A DNA stretch of 49,991 nucleotides from an uncultured Oscillospiraceae bacterium (GCA_934655875.1 CAKUHB010000020.1:1-49991); one strand, 5' to 3'; shown: positions 24,493 to 33,421, counted from the stretch's first letter. Numbers and translations: made by a program. Notes: a model not told the origin generated them from the sequence alone.

Positions 24493-26337
24493 TTAGTTGT
24501 CCTTGACCTCTTCGTAGTCCGCATCGACGACGCCGTCGTCATTGCCGCCTGCCTGCGGGCCAGCCTGACCTGCGTTCGGATTGGCATTCGGCTCGCCCTG
24601 CGGGGCTGCGTTCTTGTAGAGCTTCTCAGACACGGCGTAGAACGCCTTCTGGACCTCGTCGGTCGCGGCCTTGATGGCTGCAAGGTCGGTGCCCTTCTGG
24701 GCGGCCTTCAGCTTCTCGATGGCTTCCTTGACAGGAGCCTTGTCAGCTTCCGTGACCTTGTCGCCCATCTCGTTCAGGGTCTTCTCGGACTGGTAGATGA
24801 CCTGGTCGGCATTGTTGCGGGTGTCGACCTCGTCCTTGCGGGCCTTGTCCTCTGCCGCATACTGCTCGGCTTCCTTGACGGCCTTGTCGATGTCTTCCTT
24901 CGACAGGTTCGAAGAAGCGGTGATGGTGATCTTCTGCTCTGCGCCGGTGCCGAGATCCTTCGCGGAGACGTTCACGATGCCATTGGCGTCGATATCGAAC
25001 GTGACCTCAATCTGCGGAACACCGCGGGGCGCCGGAGCGATGCCGGTCAGCTGGAACTTGCCGAGGGTCTTGTTGTCGGCAGCCATCTCACGCTCGCCCT
25101 GGAGGACGTGAACCTCAACGGAGGTCTGGTTGTCAGCAGCGGTGGAGAAGACCTGGCTCTTCTTGGTCGGGATGGTGGTGTTGCGGTCGATCAGCTTCGT
25201 GAACACGCCGCCCATCGTCTCAATGCCGAGAGACAGCGGAGTGACGTCCAGCAGGAGCAGACCCTTGACGTCGCCGCCAAGCACGCCGCCCTGAATGGCT
25301 GCGCCGACAGCCACGCACTCATCGGGGTTGATGCCCTTGAAGCCTTCCTTGCCGGTCAGCTTCTTGACCTCGTCCTGCACGGCCGGGATACGGGTCGAGC
25401 CGCCGACGAGCAGAACCTTGGAGATATCGTTTGCAGTCAGGCCGGCATCAGACATCGCCTGCTTGACCGGGCCTGCGGTCGCTTCGACCAGATGGGCGGT
25501 CAGCTCGTTGAACTTTGCACGCGTCAGCGTGACGTCGAGGTGCTTCGGGCCGGTCGCGTCAGCGGTGATATACGGCAGGTTGATGTTCGTGGAGGTCACG
25601 CCGGACAGCTCGATCTTGGCCTTCTCGGCGGCTTCCTTCAGTCTCTGCATGGCGACCTTGTCGTTGGACAGGTCGATGCCCTCTGCCTTCTTGAACTCGG
25701 AAACGAGGTAGTTCATGACGCACTCGTCAAAGTCATCGCCGCCGAGGTGGGTGTTGCCGTTGGTGGCCAGAACTTCGATGACGCCGTCGCCGATGTCAAG
25801 GATGGAGACATCGAACGTGCCGCCGCCGAGGTCATAGACCATGACCTTCTGCTCGGCTTCCTTGTCGACGCCGTAGGCCAGTGCAGCCGCGGTCGGCTCG
25901 TTGATGATACGCTTGACGTCAAGACCGGCGATCTTGCCGGCGTCCTTGGTGGCCTGACGCTGGGCGTCGTTGAAGTAGGCCGGAACGGTGATGACGGCTT
26001 CGGTGACGGTGCCACCCAGATATGCTTCGGCGTCCGCCTTCAGCTTCTGCAGGATCATCGCGGAGATCTCCTGCGGGGTGTACTTCTTGCCGTCGATGTC
26101 AACTTTGTAATCGGAGCCCATGTGGCGCTTGATGGAAGCGACGGTGCGGTCATGGTTTGTGACAGCCTGACGCTTTGCGACCTGGCCGACCATTCTTTCG
26201 CCGGTCTTCGAGAATGCCACAACGGACGGGGTGGTGCGGTTGCCTTCGGCGTTTGCGATAACGACGGGCTCGCCGCCTTCCATAACAGCCACGCAGCTGT
26301 TGGTAGTACCAAGGTCAATACCAATAATCTTACTCAT
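24493..26337 (-). CDS. dnaK: Chaperone DnaK (Hsp70)
   Basis: The 614-aa Hsp70 opens SKIIGIDLGTTNSCVAVMEGG, the phosphate-binding loop of the actin-like ATPase. It includes DLGGGTFDVSILDIGDG near residues 170-186 and VGGSTRIPAVQD near 310, then the substrate-binding domain (VTPLSLGIETMGG) and a lid. The C-terminal tail is Gln/Asn-rich and ends DADYEEVKDN, the usual EEVD-like end of bacterial DnaK. I used the ATG at 26337; the frame extends eight codons further but ATAGGAGGAAATTTATT sits before this one. It follows grpE by 76 bp, with a CGCCGG/CCGGCG hairpin in the gap. Confidence 0.98.
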   Translation of the reverse strand: MSKIIGIDLGTTNSCVAVMEGGEPVVIANAEGNRTTPSVVAFSKTGERMVGQVAKRQAVTNHDRTVASIKRHMGSDYKVDIDGKKYTPQEISAMILQKLKADAEAYLGGTVTEAVITVPAYFNDAQRQATKDAGKIAGLDVKRIINEPTAAALAYGVDKEAEQKVMVYDLGGGTFDVSILDIGDGVIEVLATNGNTHLGGDDFDECVMNYLVSEFKKAEGIDLSNDKVAMQRLKEAAEKAKIELSGVTSTNINLPYITADATGPKHLDVTLTRAKFNELTAHLVEATAGPVKQAMSDAGLTANDISKVLLVGGSTRIPAVQDEVKKLTGKEGFKGINPDECVAVGAAIQGGVLGGDVKGLLLLDVTPLSLGIETMGGVFTKLIDRNTTIPTKKSQVFSTAADNQTSVEVHVLQGEREMAADNKTLGKFQLTGIAPAPRGVPQIEVTFDIDANGIVNVSAKDLGTGAEQKITITASSNLSKEDIDKAVKEAEQYAAEDKARKDEVDTRNNADQVIYQSEKTLNEMGDKVTEADKAPVKEAIEKLKAAQKGTDLAAIKAATDEVQKAFYAVSEKLYKNAAPQGEPNANPNAGQAGPQAGGNDDGVVDADYEEVKDN

Positions 26338-26413
26338 AATAAATTTCCTCCTATATATCAATGCCAGTATTTATAAGTTTATGTGACGCCGGATCCCCGG
26401 CGGGGTAAACAGC

Positions 26414-27016
26414 TTAATTTGCGACCTTTACCATCGCGAACCGGACGACCTTTTCGCCGACCTTGAAGCCCTTCTGGAAGACCTCCGCGATGACGTTTTC
26501 GCCAAGGCTTTCGTCCTCGACGTGCATGACTGCGTTGTGAAGCTGCGGGTCAAAGGCTTCGCCGGCTGCGCCGAAGCTCACGACGCCCAGCTTTTCCATG
26601 ACAGAGACGAGCTGGTTCATCGTCATCTCGACGCCCTTTTTAAAGGCGGCGTCCTGCGTTTCCTGCGCGAGCGCACGCTCGAGGTTATCGTACACGGGAA
26701 GGAACTTCTCGACGGTCTCCGACCGGATCTCGGTGTAGAGGTTGTCCTTTTCCTTCTGGCTGCGCTTGCGGTAATTGTCGTATTCTGCGGCCAGCCGCAG
26801 GTAGCTGTCATGCTCCTGCGCCAGTGCCTGCTGGGCTTTTTCAAACTCGGTGGCTTCCTGCTGCTTGGCGTCCTCCGGCTTTTTTTCCTCCGCTGCCTTT
26901 GCCTCAGCATCAGCGGCAGGCTGCTCCTGCTTCTTGGCCTCTTCGGCCTGATCGGCTGCGGACGGGTTCGGAGCCTTTTCCTCCGCTGCCGGATTGGTGT
27001 TCGTTTTCTTACTCAT
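26414..27016 (-). CDS. grpE: Nucleotide exchange factor GrpE
   Basis: The 200-aa protein releases ADP from DnaK. A low-complexity Ala/Glu/Lys/Gln N-terminus (residues 1-60) is followed by the long helix pair (LAAEYDNYRKRSQKEKDN). The conserved C-terminal beta domain includes FDPQLHNAVMHVEDESLGENVIAEVFQKGFKVGEKVVRFAMVKVA, given here in segments of interest: HNAVMH, FQKGF and VRFAMVKV. The family signature FDPxxHxAV is intact. It starts 2 bp after the hrcA stop codon (27019), so the two are tightly coupled. Confidence 0.97.
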   Translation of the reverse strand: MSKKTNTNPAAEEKAPNPSAADQAEEAKKQEQPAADAEAKAAEEKKPEDAKQQEATEFEKAQQALAQEHDSYLRLAAEYDNYRKRSQKEKDNLYTEIRSETVEKFLPVYDNLERALAQETQDAAFKKGVEMTMNQLVSVMEKLGVVSFGAAGEAFDPQLHNAVMHVEDESLGENVIAEVFQKGFKVGEKVVRFAMVKVAN

Positions 27017-27018
27017 AT

Positions 27019-28092
27019 CTATGCCTCCGGATCGTTGTGCTTGTCATCCGGCCCTTCGAGCGCCGGTGTCTGGTTCTTCTGGAACATCCGGCTCAGATTC
27101 TCAGCAAAGTAGCTGAGCCGGGCGGTGATCTGTGCGTAATCCATTCTCGTGGGGCCGACCACGCCGATCAGACCCTGCATGCCGTCGCCGATGTCGAACT
27201 TCGTCATGACGACGCTGGTGTCCTTCAGCTCCTTTGACACGTTCTCCGGCCCGACCAGGATCTGCGTCCGGCTGTCGGAGGAGAGCGCCGCGGGAAGGTT
27301 GGAGACCACATCCTCATCGAGGGTCGTCAGCATTTTCTGCGCCTTTTCGATGTCGTGGTACTCCGGCTGGCCAAGGAGCTTGGCCTGACCGGTCATATAG
27401 ACCTCGCTGTGCTCGGCGTGCAGAAGCGTGGTGACAAAATCCATGATGATCGGCACGAGACTTGCCGCCGCGCCTGCGCTTCTTGTCACGCGGGCGAGAA
27501 GCTCCGGCGTGATCTGCTCGGCTGTCAGCTCTGTGACGCTCGCATTCAGGACGGCCCCGAGGAGCTTGAGATCCGTCTCGGTCAACTCGACCGGGAGCCG
27601 GATGAGCTTGTTGCGGACGGAATTGTCGCTCAGCATGACCACCAGAATGAAGCTGCCCGCGTCCGCCAGAATGAGGTCAAACCGCTTGACGCTCAAGCCC
27701 CCGGCGCGCGCCGCCATGGCGTAGGCCGGAAGATTGGTCATCTGCGAGACGAGCTTGCCGACCTGCGAGACGACCTTGTCGACCTCCTGCATCTTCAGCT
27801 CCATCGCCTGATTGATGGATTTCGTTTCATCGGTGGACAGGCGGTAGTCCTGCATCAGCTCGTCGACATACAGCCGGTAGCCGGCAGGTGAAGGGATCCG
27901 GCCGGCCGACGTATGCGGCTGCTCCAGATACCCGAGCGTGGTCAGCTCGGCCATTTCGTTGCGGATGGTGGCGGAGGAAAAATCCATGTCCGGCATCTGC
28001 GCGATCGTCTTCGACGCGACCGGCTCTGCCGTGCGGATATAGAGATCTACGATCGCACGCAGGATCTTCTTTTTCCGTTCGGAAAGCGCCAT
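27019..28092 (-). CDS. hrcA: Heat-inducible transcription repressor HrcA
   Basis: The 357-aa repressor binds CIRCE and shuts off heat-shock genes, with GroEL helping its folding. An N-terminal winged helix (ERKKKILRAIVDLYIRTAEPVASKTIA near residues 5-31, then SSATIRNEMAELTTLGYLEQPHTSAGRIPS near 37-66) is followed by the GAF-like domain and the C-terminal MQGLIGVVGPTRMDYAQI. All are typical of HrcA. GGAGGAATGAGAC lies before the ATG. The gene carries its own CIRCE, so it is autoregulated, and it also controls groES-groEL at the other end of the window. Confidence 0.98.
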   Translation of the reverse strand: MALSERKKKILRAIVDLYIRTAEPVASKTIAQMPDMDFSSATIRNEMAELTTLGYLEQPHTSAGRIPSPAGYRLYVDELMQDYRLSTDETKSINQAMELKMQEVDKVVSQVGKLVSQMTNLPAYAMAARAGGLSVKRFDLILADAGSFILVVMLSDNSVRNKLIRLPVELTETDLKLLGAVLNASVTELTAEQITPELLARVTRSAGAAASLVPIIMDFVTTLLHAEHSEVYMTGQAKLLGQPEYHDIEKAQKMLTTLDEDVVSNLPAALSSDSRTQILVGPENVSKELKDTSVVMTKFDIGDGMQGLIGVVGPTRMDYAQITARLSYFAENLSRMFQKNQTPALEGPDDKHNDPEA

Positions 28093-28111
28093 GTCTCATT
28101 CCTCCTTTGCC

Positions 28112-28138
28112 TTAGCACTCCATTTCCATGAGTGCTAA
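28112..28138 (-). promoter_or_regulatory. CIRCE operator of the hrcA-grpE-dnaK-dnaJ operon
   Basis: TTAGCACTC (28112-28120), 9 nt, GAGTGCTAA (28130-28138): a perfect match to the consensus inverted repeat. Confidence 0.97.
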
Positions 28139-28142
28139 ACGA

Positions 28143-28171
28143 AGTGTACCACCGGAATCCGGCAATGTCAA
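28143..28171 (-). promoter_or_regulatory. Promoter of the hrcA operon
   Basis: Minus strand: TTGACA (28166-28171), 17 nt, TACACT (28143-28148). CIRCE begins 4 bp downstream of the -10, so HrcA would cover the start site. Confidence 0.85.
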
Positions 28172-28223
28172 TACCCGCAGACTTAAATTATTTGTGAACA
28201 ATTCATATCTTATGTATGAAGGC

Positions 28224-28256
28224 GAAAAAACACGCCGCAGCAGCCGCTGCGGCGTG
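28224..28256 (-). terminator. Terminator of the AEC transporter gene
   Basis: CACGCCGCAGC (28231-28241) pairs with GCTGCGGCGTG (28246-28256) around AGCC. On the minus strand TTTTTTCGCC follows. Confidence 0.92.
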
Positions 28257-28263
28257 AAAAACG

Positions 28264-29184
28264 TTATCCGAATAAAAGCTGCATCATAAGCGGGATTGTC
28301 AGCAGAGACAGCAGTGTGCTGACAAAAACGCCGGAGGACGCGACGGACTCATCCGCGCCGTACTGATAGCTGAGGATGGTCGTGTTGGTGGCGATGGGCA
28401 TGCACAGAAGCACGGTCAGGACGCACAGCACAAACTCGTTGGACAGCACCTGCCGCAGAATCACAAACGCCAGCAGCGGCACAGCCGCCATCTTCAGAAG
28501 CGACAGCGCATATATGCGCCAGCTGCCAAAGATCTGCCCGGCGCGCATCTGCGCCAGCGAGCAGCCGATGATCAGCATGACGACGGGGCTTGTGATATCG
28601 CCGATATACCTGACGGCCCGGTGCAGCAGCACCGGCGGCTGCCAGCCGGACAGATAGATGACGAACGCCGCCAGCGCCGCGACCACGCACGGGTGCCGCA
28701 GCACCGACCAGTGGAACCGGAACCGCTCCTCGCCGCTGATGAGACTTGCGCCGTAGCTCCAGCAGAGAAGCTGGAAAAACAGCACGTACAGCGTCACATA
28801 GAATGTCGCCTGATAGCCCAGCAGGGATTCCACGATCGGATAGCCGAGAAAGCCGGTGTTGGCGAAAATGAACATGAAGCGGTACACGCCGCTCTGCTCC
28901 TTCGGCACGCGCAGCAGCTTCGGCACGGCGAAGCTCAGAAGGATCAGCGCCGCATAGATCAGCACAATGATCCCCGTCAGCCCCAGCGTCTGCCGGTTGG
29001 AGAGCACATGCTCGCCGGTCAGGGCGGAAGCGAGGATCTGCATGGGGTTGGCCACGTTCACGACAAGGCTGGAGAGCTTTTTGTTGCTCTGCACGTCCAT
29101 GACCCTCGCCTTCGCCGCGAGAAAGCCCACCGCGATGCAGAAGAACAGAACGGCCATCTTCTGAGAAAGCCCGGTAAGATCCAT
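28264..29184 (-). CDS. AEC family membrane transporter
   Basis: The 306-aa protein has about ten hydrophobic helices and matches the auxin efflux carrier (AEC) fold: KMAVLFFCIAVGFLAAKARVM near the start, and FIFANTGFLGYPIVESLLGY near residues 110-129, the unwound-helix motif. Its substrate is unknown; bacterial relatives move organic acids such as malate. The ATG at 29184 was selected because the upstream gene stops at 29196 and GAGAGGTGCGGGC precedes it. It follows the zinc-ribbon protein by 11 bp and ends at a strong terminator. Confidence 0.9.
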   Translation of the reverse strand: MDLTGLSQKMAVLFFCIAVGFLAAKARVMDVQSNKKLSSLVVNVANPMQILASALTGEHVLSNRQTLGLTGIIVLIYAALILLSFAVPKLLRVPKEQSGVYRFMFIFANTGFLGYPIVESLLGYQATFYVTLYVLFFQLLCWSYGASLISGEERFRFHWSVLRHPCVVAALAAFVIYLSGWQPPVLLHRAVRYIGDITSPVVMLIIGCSLAQMRAGQIFGSWRIYALSLLKMAAVPLLAFVILRQVLSNEFVLCVLTVLLCMPIATNTTILSYQYGADESVASSGVFVSTLLSLLTIPLMMQLLFG

Positions 29185-29195
29185 GCCCGCACCTC

Positions 29196-29804
29196 TCAGC
29201 CGCAGTCTGGGCACGCGGTATAGCCCGCGGCCGCCGCCTGCTTCCGGCTGTAGACCTCGAACGTCTTCGCCGCGAACCGGCTGCACCCGTACCGGTGGTA
29301 CAAACCGGAGCCGTCCTCCTCCACAAATACGACGTTGCGGTCCATGAAATCTGCCTGCGCCTGTAGCTGCTCCAGCTGCCCGGCCTGCTCCTGCAAAAGC
29401 TCTGCGTTCTGCGCGAGCGCCGTCTGCACGGTCTCATTCTCCTCGCGCAGGGCTTGCAGCTCCTGCTCGCTTTCGTCCAGCGTCTGCTGCTGCGATTGCA
29501 GCAGCGCCGCGTCCGCTTCTGCGACCCGGTACAGGCGGAAGGCGATATAGGCGCTTGCAAGGCACAAAAGCGCCAGCAGCGCGATCACAAGCCTGCGCCC
29601 GGCAGGCTGCTTCTGCCGTGCGGCGGGCTCCGCCGGCTCCGGCTGCGCCTTGCGCGGCCGCGGCTGGAGCCGCACGGGTGTCTGCATCCTTCCGGCCGGC
29701 GCGGCCATGGGCCTTGGCTGCGATACGCCGCCGTTCATCGCGCACGCTTCACAGAAAAGCTCTCCATCCGGGATGGGAGCTCCGCATTTGATACAAGTCG
29801 TCAT
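29196..29804 (-). CDS. Zinc-ribbon, single-pass membrane, coiled-coil protein
   Basis: The 202-aa protein is unnamed. It begins with a zinc ribbon (CIKC at residues 4-7 and CEAC at 18-21), then a Pro/Arg-rich linker and one membrane helix (about residues 71-90). A coiled coil (about 95-160, rich in Gln, Leu and Glu) follows. The C-terminal motif YHRYGCSRFAAKTFEVYSRK then AAAAGYTACPDCG has the pattern of an Ada-like or nuclease-associated zinc site (H-x4-C ... AxxxGxxxCxxC). Function unknown. AGGAGCAGTCCCT precedes the ATG at 29804. It is translated just before the AEC transporter from a shared promoter. Confidence 0.85.
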   Translation of the reverse strand: MTTCIKCGAPIPDGELFCEACAMNGGVSQPRPMAAPAGRMQTPVRLQPRPRKAQPEPAEPAARQKQPAGRRLVIALLALLCLASAYIAFRLYRVAEADAALLQSQQQTLDESEQELQALREENETVQTALAQNAELLQEQAGQLEQLQAQADFMDRNVVFVEEDGSGLYHRYGCSRFAAKTFEVYSRKQAAAAGYTACPDCG

Positions 29805-29839
29805 AGGGACTGCTCCTGTTTCTCTTTTTCTTATTGACA

Positions 29840-29868
29840 AGTATAGCGGCCTTTTGCCGAAAAGTAAA
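29840..29868 (-). promoter_or_regulatory. Promoter of the zinc-ribbon/AEC operon
   Basis: Minus strand: TTTACT (29863-29868), 17 nt, TATACT (29840-29845), 35 nt before the start codon. Confidence 0.7.
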
Positions 29869-29917
29869 CCAAAAGGCTGTCAAAAGCCACGAAAAGACTT
29901 TTTCGGCACGCTGAAAT

Positions 29918-29944
29918 AAAAACCCGGCCATATGGCCGGGTTTT
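29918..29944 (-). terminator. Terminator of thiT
   Basis: AAAAACCCGGCC pairs with GGCCGGGTTTT around ATAT; TTTTATTTC follows on the minus strand. It lies 11 bp beyond the thiT stop. Confidence 0.9.
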
Positions 29945-29954
29945 GCGAAAAAAA

Positions 29955-30527
29955 TCAGTCCTTGCGCAGCGCCTTGATATCATCGCCGCGGATGTATTTG
30001 CCCATCGGCTTCCAGAGGATCCAGCCGACCAGCAGCACGAGGATGCAGTCGAGCACCATGTAAGAGCCGTTGTAGAGTGCGGAATAGAACCACGGCGAGG
30101 TCATCGTCATGCCGAAGAAGGTCTCCGGCATGTATTCGCCCCAGACCGTCGCGCCGACGACATAGTGAACCAGGAAGCGCAGCGCGGAGCCGAGCAGCGT
30201 GCCGTAGAAGAAGCCGAAGCGCTTCTTGCTGAACAGGCCCGCAAAGCCGAGGACGGTGAAGGCGAAGATGTAGTCGCCCAGCATCGACTGCCAGCTCCAT
30301 GCATACGCGCCGTCGAGGAACAGCTGCAGCAGGCTGAACGCGAAGGACGCCAGCATGCCCGGCCCGAAGCCCCAGCGGGAGCAGAACAGGAAGATCGGCA
30401 GCATCGACAGCGTGATGGAGCCGCCCTGCGGCAGCTCGTACAGCTTGAGATACCCGAGGATCTGCGCAAGCGCGATCATGATAGCCGCTTCGCACAGGCA
30501 GCGAAGCGTCAGCTTGGATTTTTTCAT
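29955..30527 (-). CDS. thiT: ECF-type thiamine transporter S component
   Basis: The 190-aa protein has about six membrane helices and matches the ThiT (YuaJ) family of substrate-binding subunits of energy-coupling-factor transporters. LYELPQGGSITLSMLPIF near residues 30-47 is the extracellular loop-1 substrate-site motif, and YAWSWQSMLGDYIFAFTVLGFAG near 75-97 carries the aromatic ligands. It would pair with shared EcfA1/A2/T subunits, not seen here. The ATG at 30527 is preceded by CGGAGGGATTTTT. A TPP riboswitch in its leader confirms the thiamine role. Confidence 0.95.
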   Translation of the reverse strand: MKKSKLTLRCLCEAAIMIALAQILGYLKLYELPQGGSITLSMLPIFLFCSRWGFGPGMLASFAFSLLQLFLDGAYAWSWQSMLGDYIFAFTVLGFAGLFSKKRFGFFYGTLLGSALRFLVHYVVGATVWGEYMPETFFGMTMTSPWFYSALYNGSYMVLDCILVLLVGWILWKPMGKYIRGDDIKALRKD

Positions 30528-30540
30528 AAAAATCCCTCCG

Positions 30541-30588
30541 AAAATAAAAAAGTACCGCACACAACCGGATGATGGTGTCGTGCAGTAC
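30541..30588 (-). terminator. Intrinsic terminator of the TPP riboswitch (expression platform)
   Basis: Minus strand: GTACTGCACGAC ... GTTGTGTGCGGTAC followed by TTTTTTATTTT. It lies between the aptamer and the thiT ribosome binding site, so ligand binding should favour termination. Confidence 0.8.
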
Positions 30589-30620
30589 GCAGCGCGTCGA
30601 TAGAGAACTCATATACGAAG

Positions 30621-30712
30621 CAGCTTCCTACGCCGGCATTACCCGGATCAGGTTTAAGGGACATGCGAAAAACGCAATCTCAGCCGGTCGCCCAGCGCCC
30701 CTGTGTTCGATT
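30621..30712 (-). promoter_or_regulatory. TPP riboswitch (thi box) of thiT
   Basis: The minus strand carries the conserved thi-box elements: GGGGCGC near the 5' side, CTGAGAT, CCTTAAACCTGATCCGGGT, then AATGCCGGCGTAGGAAG. These match the TPP aptamer core (CTGAGA ... ACCTGATCtGG.TAATGCC.GCGTAGG.A). It precedes the thiamine uptake gene. Confidence 0.95.
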
Positions 30713-30729
30713 GTCTGTGGTCTGCCCGT

Positions 30730-30758
30730 ATTATAGCGGATGTCCTCCGTTCCGTCAA
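30730..30758 (-). promoter_or_regulatory. Promoter of the thiT riboswitch transcript
   Basis: Minus strand: TTGACG (30753-30758), 17 nt, TATAAT (30730-30735), ideal spacing. Confidence 0.85.
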
Positions 30759-30850
30759 GAAAAATCACGCGAAGCCTCTTGAAAAAACGCGGAAAACAGG
30801 TAATATAGTATGGCTGTCCATACAGGACGCGGAAATGGAGGTTCCTCCGC

Positions 30851-32224
30851 ATGAAACAATCAGCTTCCCGGGCCATTGACCTGCTGCATGGCTCGGTGTT
30901 TCCCAATATGATGCGCTTCTTTGTCCCGATCATGCTCGGCTCGCTTCTCCAGCAGCTGTATTCCATGGTCGATGCCGTCGTGCTCGGGCGGCTTGTGGGC
31001 AAGACGGCGCTGGCCGCCGTCGGCGGCTCGGATCTGGCGATCATCAATCTGGTCGTCGGCTTTTTTGTCGGGCTGGCCTCCGGCGCGGCTGTCGTCATCT
31101 CCCAGCATTACGGGGCGGAGGAAGAGACGCTGGTCAGCAAGTCTGTCCATACGGCCGTTCTGTTCTCCGTGCTCATTGGAGCTGTCATGACTGTCCTCGG
31201 CATCACCATGGCGCGGCCGACGCTCATCCTGCTCGACCCGCCGGAGGGCACGCTGGAGGATTCGGTCATTTATCTGCAATGGTACTTTGCGGGCATGATC
31301 CCGTCCATGATCTATAATATGGGCGCGGGCATCCTGCGCGCGGTGGGCGATTCGCGGCGGCCGCTGTACTTTCTGATCGTCTGCGCGGCGGCCAATACGG
31401 TTCTGGATCTGCTGTTCGTGGCCGTGTTCGGTATGGGCACAGCCGGTGCGGCGATCGCGACGAGCCTGTCGCAGCTGATCTGCGCGGTGCTCGTCCTGTA
31501 CACGCTCGCGCGCGCACCCGGCGCGTGCCGCCTGCGCCTTTCCGAGCTGCGCATGGAGCGGGCGCTTCTTACGCGCATGGTCGCTATCGGCCTGCCGGCA
31601 GGGCTGGCCAGCGTCATGTACTGCGCCGCCAACGTCATCATCCAGCGTGCGATCAACCTGCTCGGCACCAACGCCGCGGCGGCGTGGTCGATCTACTGGA
31701 AGCTGGACGGGATCTACTGGCCCATTTCCAGCGCCATCGGCATCACGGTCATGACCTTCGTCGGCCAGAACTACGGCGCGCAGCAGCACGCGCGCATCAG
31801 GCGCTGCATCCACACGGGCCTGTGGATGGACGCGGGCTTTTCCGTCCTGTTCAGCGTGCTCCTGTTCCTCTCCCGCGGCTTCGCCGTCAGCTTCTTTACC
31901 GACGATCCCGCCGTCATGCAGGAGGGCGGGCAGATCATCGCCATGCTCGCGTTCTTCTATCCGACGTTTGTCTTTGTCGAGGTGCTGTCCTCGGCCATGC
32001 GCGGCACGGGCAACAGCGTCGTCCCGACCGTCCTGACGCTCTTCGGCGTGTGCATTCTGCGGCTGGTGCTGCTGTTCACGGTCACATTTCCGCACCTCAG
32101 CGACTGGACCGTCGCTCTCTGCTATCCCGCCACATGGGCGACAACGTCGGTTCTGTTCCTCATCTATTATAAATGCTTCCGCTGGATGCCCGCCTGCCGC
32201 GAAAAGGCGCAGGGAGCCAGATAA
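30851..32224 (+). CDS. MATE family efflux transporter
   Basis: The 457-aa membrane protein has twelve predicted helices and the two-lobed pseudo-repeat of MATE/MOP proteins. The opening LLHGSVFPNMMRFFVPIMLGSLLQQLYSMVDAVVLGR, seen here in pieces (PIMLGSLLQQLYSMVDAVV near residues 26-44), is the typical first helix pair. The second half shows an equivalent GLPAGLASVMYCAANVIIQ near 238. Such exporters use Na+ or H+ gradients to remove drugs or metabolites. AATGGAGGTTCCTCCGC gives ribosome binding. A candidate promoter (TTGAAA, 16 nt, TAATAT at 30779-30806) lies upstream. Substrate is unknown. Confidence 0.93.
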   Translation: MKQSASRAIDLLHGSVFPNMMRFFVPIMLGSLLQQLYSMVDAVVLGRLVGKTALAAVGGSDLAIINLVVGFFVGLASGAAVVISQHYGAEEETLVSKSVHTAVLFSVLIGAVMTVLGITMARPTLILLDPPEGTLEDSVIYLQWYFAGMIPSMIYNMGAGILRAVGDSRRPLYFLIVCAAANTVLDLLFVAVFGMGTAGAAIATSLSQLICAVLVLYTLARAPGACRLRLSELRMERALLTRMVAIGLPAGLASVMYCAANVIIQRAINLLGTNAAAAWSIYWKLDGIYWPISSAIGITVMTFVGQNYGAQQHARIRRCIHTGLWMDAGFSVLFSVLLFLSRGFAVSFFTDDPAVMQEGGQIIAMLAFFYPTFVFVEVLSSAMRGTGNSVVPTVLTLFGVCILRLVLLFTVTFPHLSDWTVALCYPATWATTSVLFLIYYKCFRWMPACREKAQGAR

Positions 32225-32238
32225 GCGATAAAGCAGAA

Positions 32239-32279
32239 GCCCCCGGCAGTTTTGGATGAACTGCCGGGGGCGCTTTCTT
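32239..32279. terminator. Bidirectional terminator between MATE gene and pheA
   Basis: GCCCCCGGCAGTT (32239-32251) pairs perfectly with AACTGCCGGGGGC (32259-32271); GCTTTCTTTAT follows on the plus strand. Confidence 0.88.
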
Positions 32280-33421
32280 TATACCATTTCCGAATAGCTG
32301 CCGAGGTAGCAGACGTGCTCGCACACGTCCTCCAGCTCGCCCAGAAGCTTCGGAAGCTCCGGGGAGTAGACAGACGCTTCCAGATCGAAATAGAACCGGA
32401 AGGTATCATCGGAGCCTGCGATCGGGCGGCTTTCCAGCTTCGTGAGGTTGATGCCGCGGCCATAGATGCGCGAGAGCACCTGATACAGGCTGCCCGGCTC
32501 GTTGGCGAGCGAGAGCAGCAGGCTCGTCCGGTCTGCGCCCGGATAAATTTCCGGTTTCGCCGCGATGCAGATGAAGCGGGTATAGTTGCCGCCGTCATTC
32601 TGCACGCGCGCCTGCAAAACCTGCAGACCGTAGACCTCCGCGCAGGCGTTCGAGGCGATGGCGGCCAGATCCTTCCGGCCGGACTGGGCGACCAGCCGGG
32701 CCGCTTCGGCGGTGTTGGCGCAGCGCGTGACGGTCACGCCCGGCATGGCGCGCAGCAGATCGGAGCACTGACCCAGCGCCTGCTCGTGCGAGACGATCTC
32801 GCGGATATCCGAAAGCTTCGCGCCGGGCAGCGCCAGCAGGCTGTGGTCGATGCGCAGGCGGACGCTGCGGACGATGGAGAACTTGTGCTTCTGCATGAGG
32901 TCATACACCGCGTTGACAGAGCCTGCCGTGCTGTTTTCCAGCGGCAGAACGCCGTACTGGCACAGGCCCTGCTCGATGGCGGAGAAGACCTTGTCGAACG
33001 TCGCGCAGTAGAACACGCTGGGATGGCGGAACAGGCGGTCGCACGCCTGCTGGGAATACGCACCCTCCACGCCCTGGCACGCGACGGCTGCCGACGCCGG
33101 GAACATCTGCGGCGTCGACGCGACGGCGGTCTTCAGAAGCTCCGGGAGCGTGCTGCCGCTGCCGAGCAGCTCATGCTGATAGCTGCGGCTGAGAGAGAAC
33201 AGGAGCCGGTACAGGCTGACCGCTTCCTCCTGCATGCCTTCCGGCGCTTTCTTTACGATATCGGCCAGCTTTTCCCGCTCGCGCCCCGCGTCAAGCACCG
33301 GCAGCGCGTTTTCCTTCTTATAGGCCGCGATCCCCGCCGCCGTCTGCATCCGCTCGGCAAACAGCCGCAGCAGCTCGTCGTCGATTTTGTCAATGCGCGC
33401 TCTGTACTCGGATAATTCCAT
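32279..33421 (-). CDS. pheA: Bifunctional chorismate mutase/prephenate dehydratase
   Basis: The 380-aa enzyme makes phenylpyruvate from chorismate for phenylalanine synthesis. It has an N-terminal AroQ-type mutase helix bundle (ELSEYRARIDKIDDELLRLF near residues 2-21). The dehydratase domain (about 110-285) shows PLENSTAGSVNAVYDLM and the NYTRF motif (GGNYTRFIC near 273), and a C-terminal ACT regulatory domain (about 295-375) shows GSLYQVL and ESRP, which binds Phe in known relatives. I used the ATG at 33421, preceded by AGGGAACGATC. It is controlled by a leader peptide and attenuator just upstream, and its promoter overlaps the end of rluD. Confidence 0.95.
   Translation of the reverse strand: MELSEYRARIDKIDDELLRLFAERMQTAAGIAAYKKENALPVLDAGREREKLADIVKKAPEGMQEEAVSLYRLLFSLSRSYQHELLGSGSTLPELLKTAVASTPQMFPASAAVACQGVEGAYSQQACDRLFRHPSVFYCATFDKVFSAIEQGLCQYGVLPLENSTAGSVNAVYDLMQKHKFSIVRSVRLRIDHSLLALPGAKLSDIREIVSHEQALGQCSDLLRAMPGVTVTRCANTAEAARLVAQSGRKDLAAIASNACAEVYGLQVLQARVQNDGGNYTRFICIAAKPEIYPGADRTSLLLSLANEPGSLYQVLSRIYGRGINLTKLESRPIAGSDDTFRFYFDLEASVYSPELPKLLGELEDVCEHVCYLGSYSEMV

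Noticed and set aside
24481..26376. 631-codon plus-strand frame across dnaK
   Set aside because: Antisense shadow of dnaK, with repetitive Val/Asp/Leu composition and no ribosome binding site.
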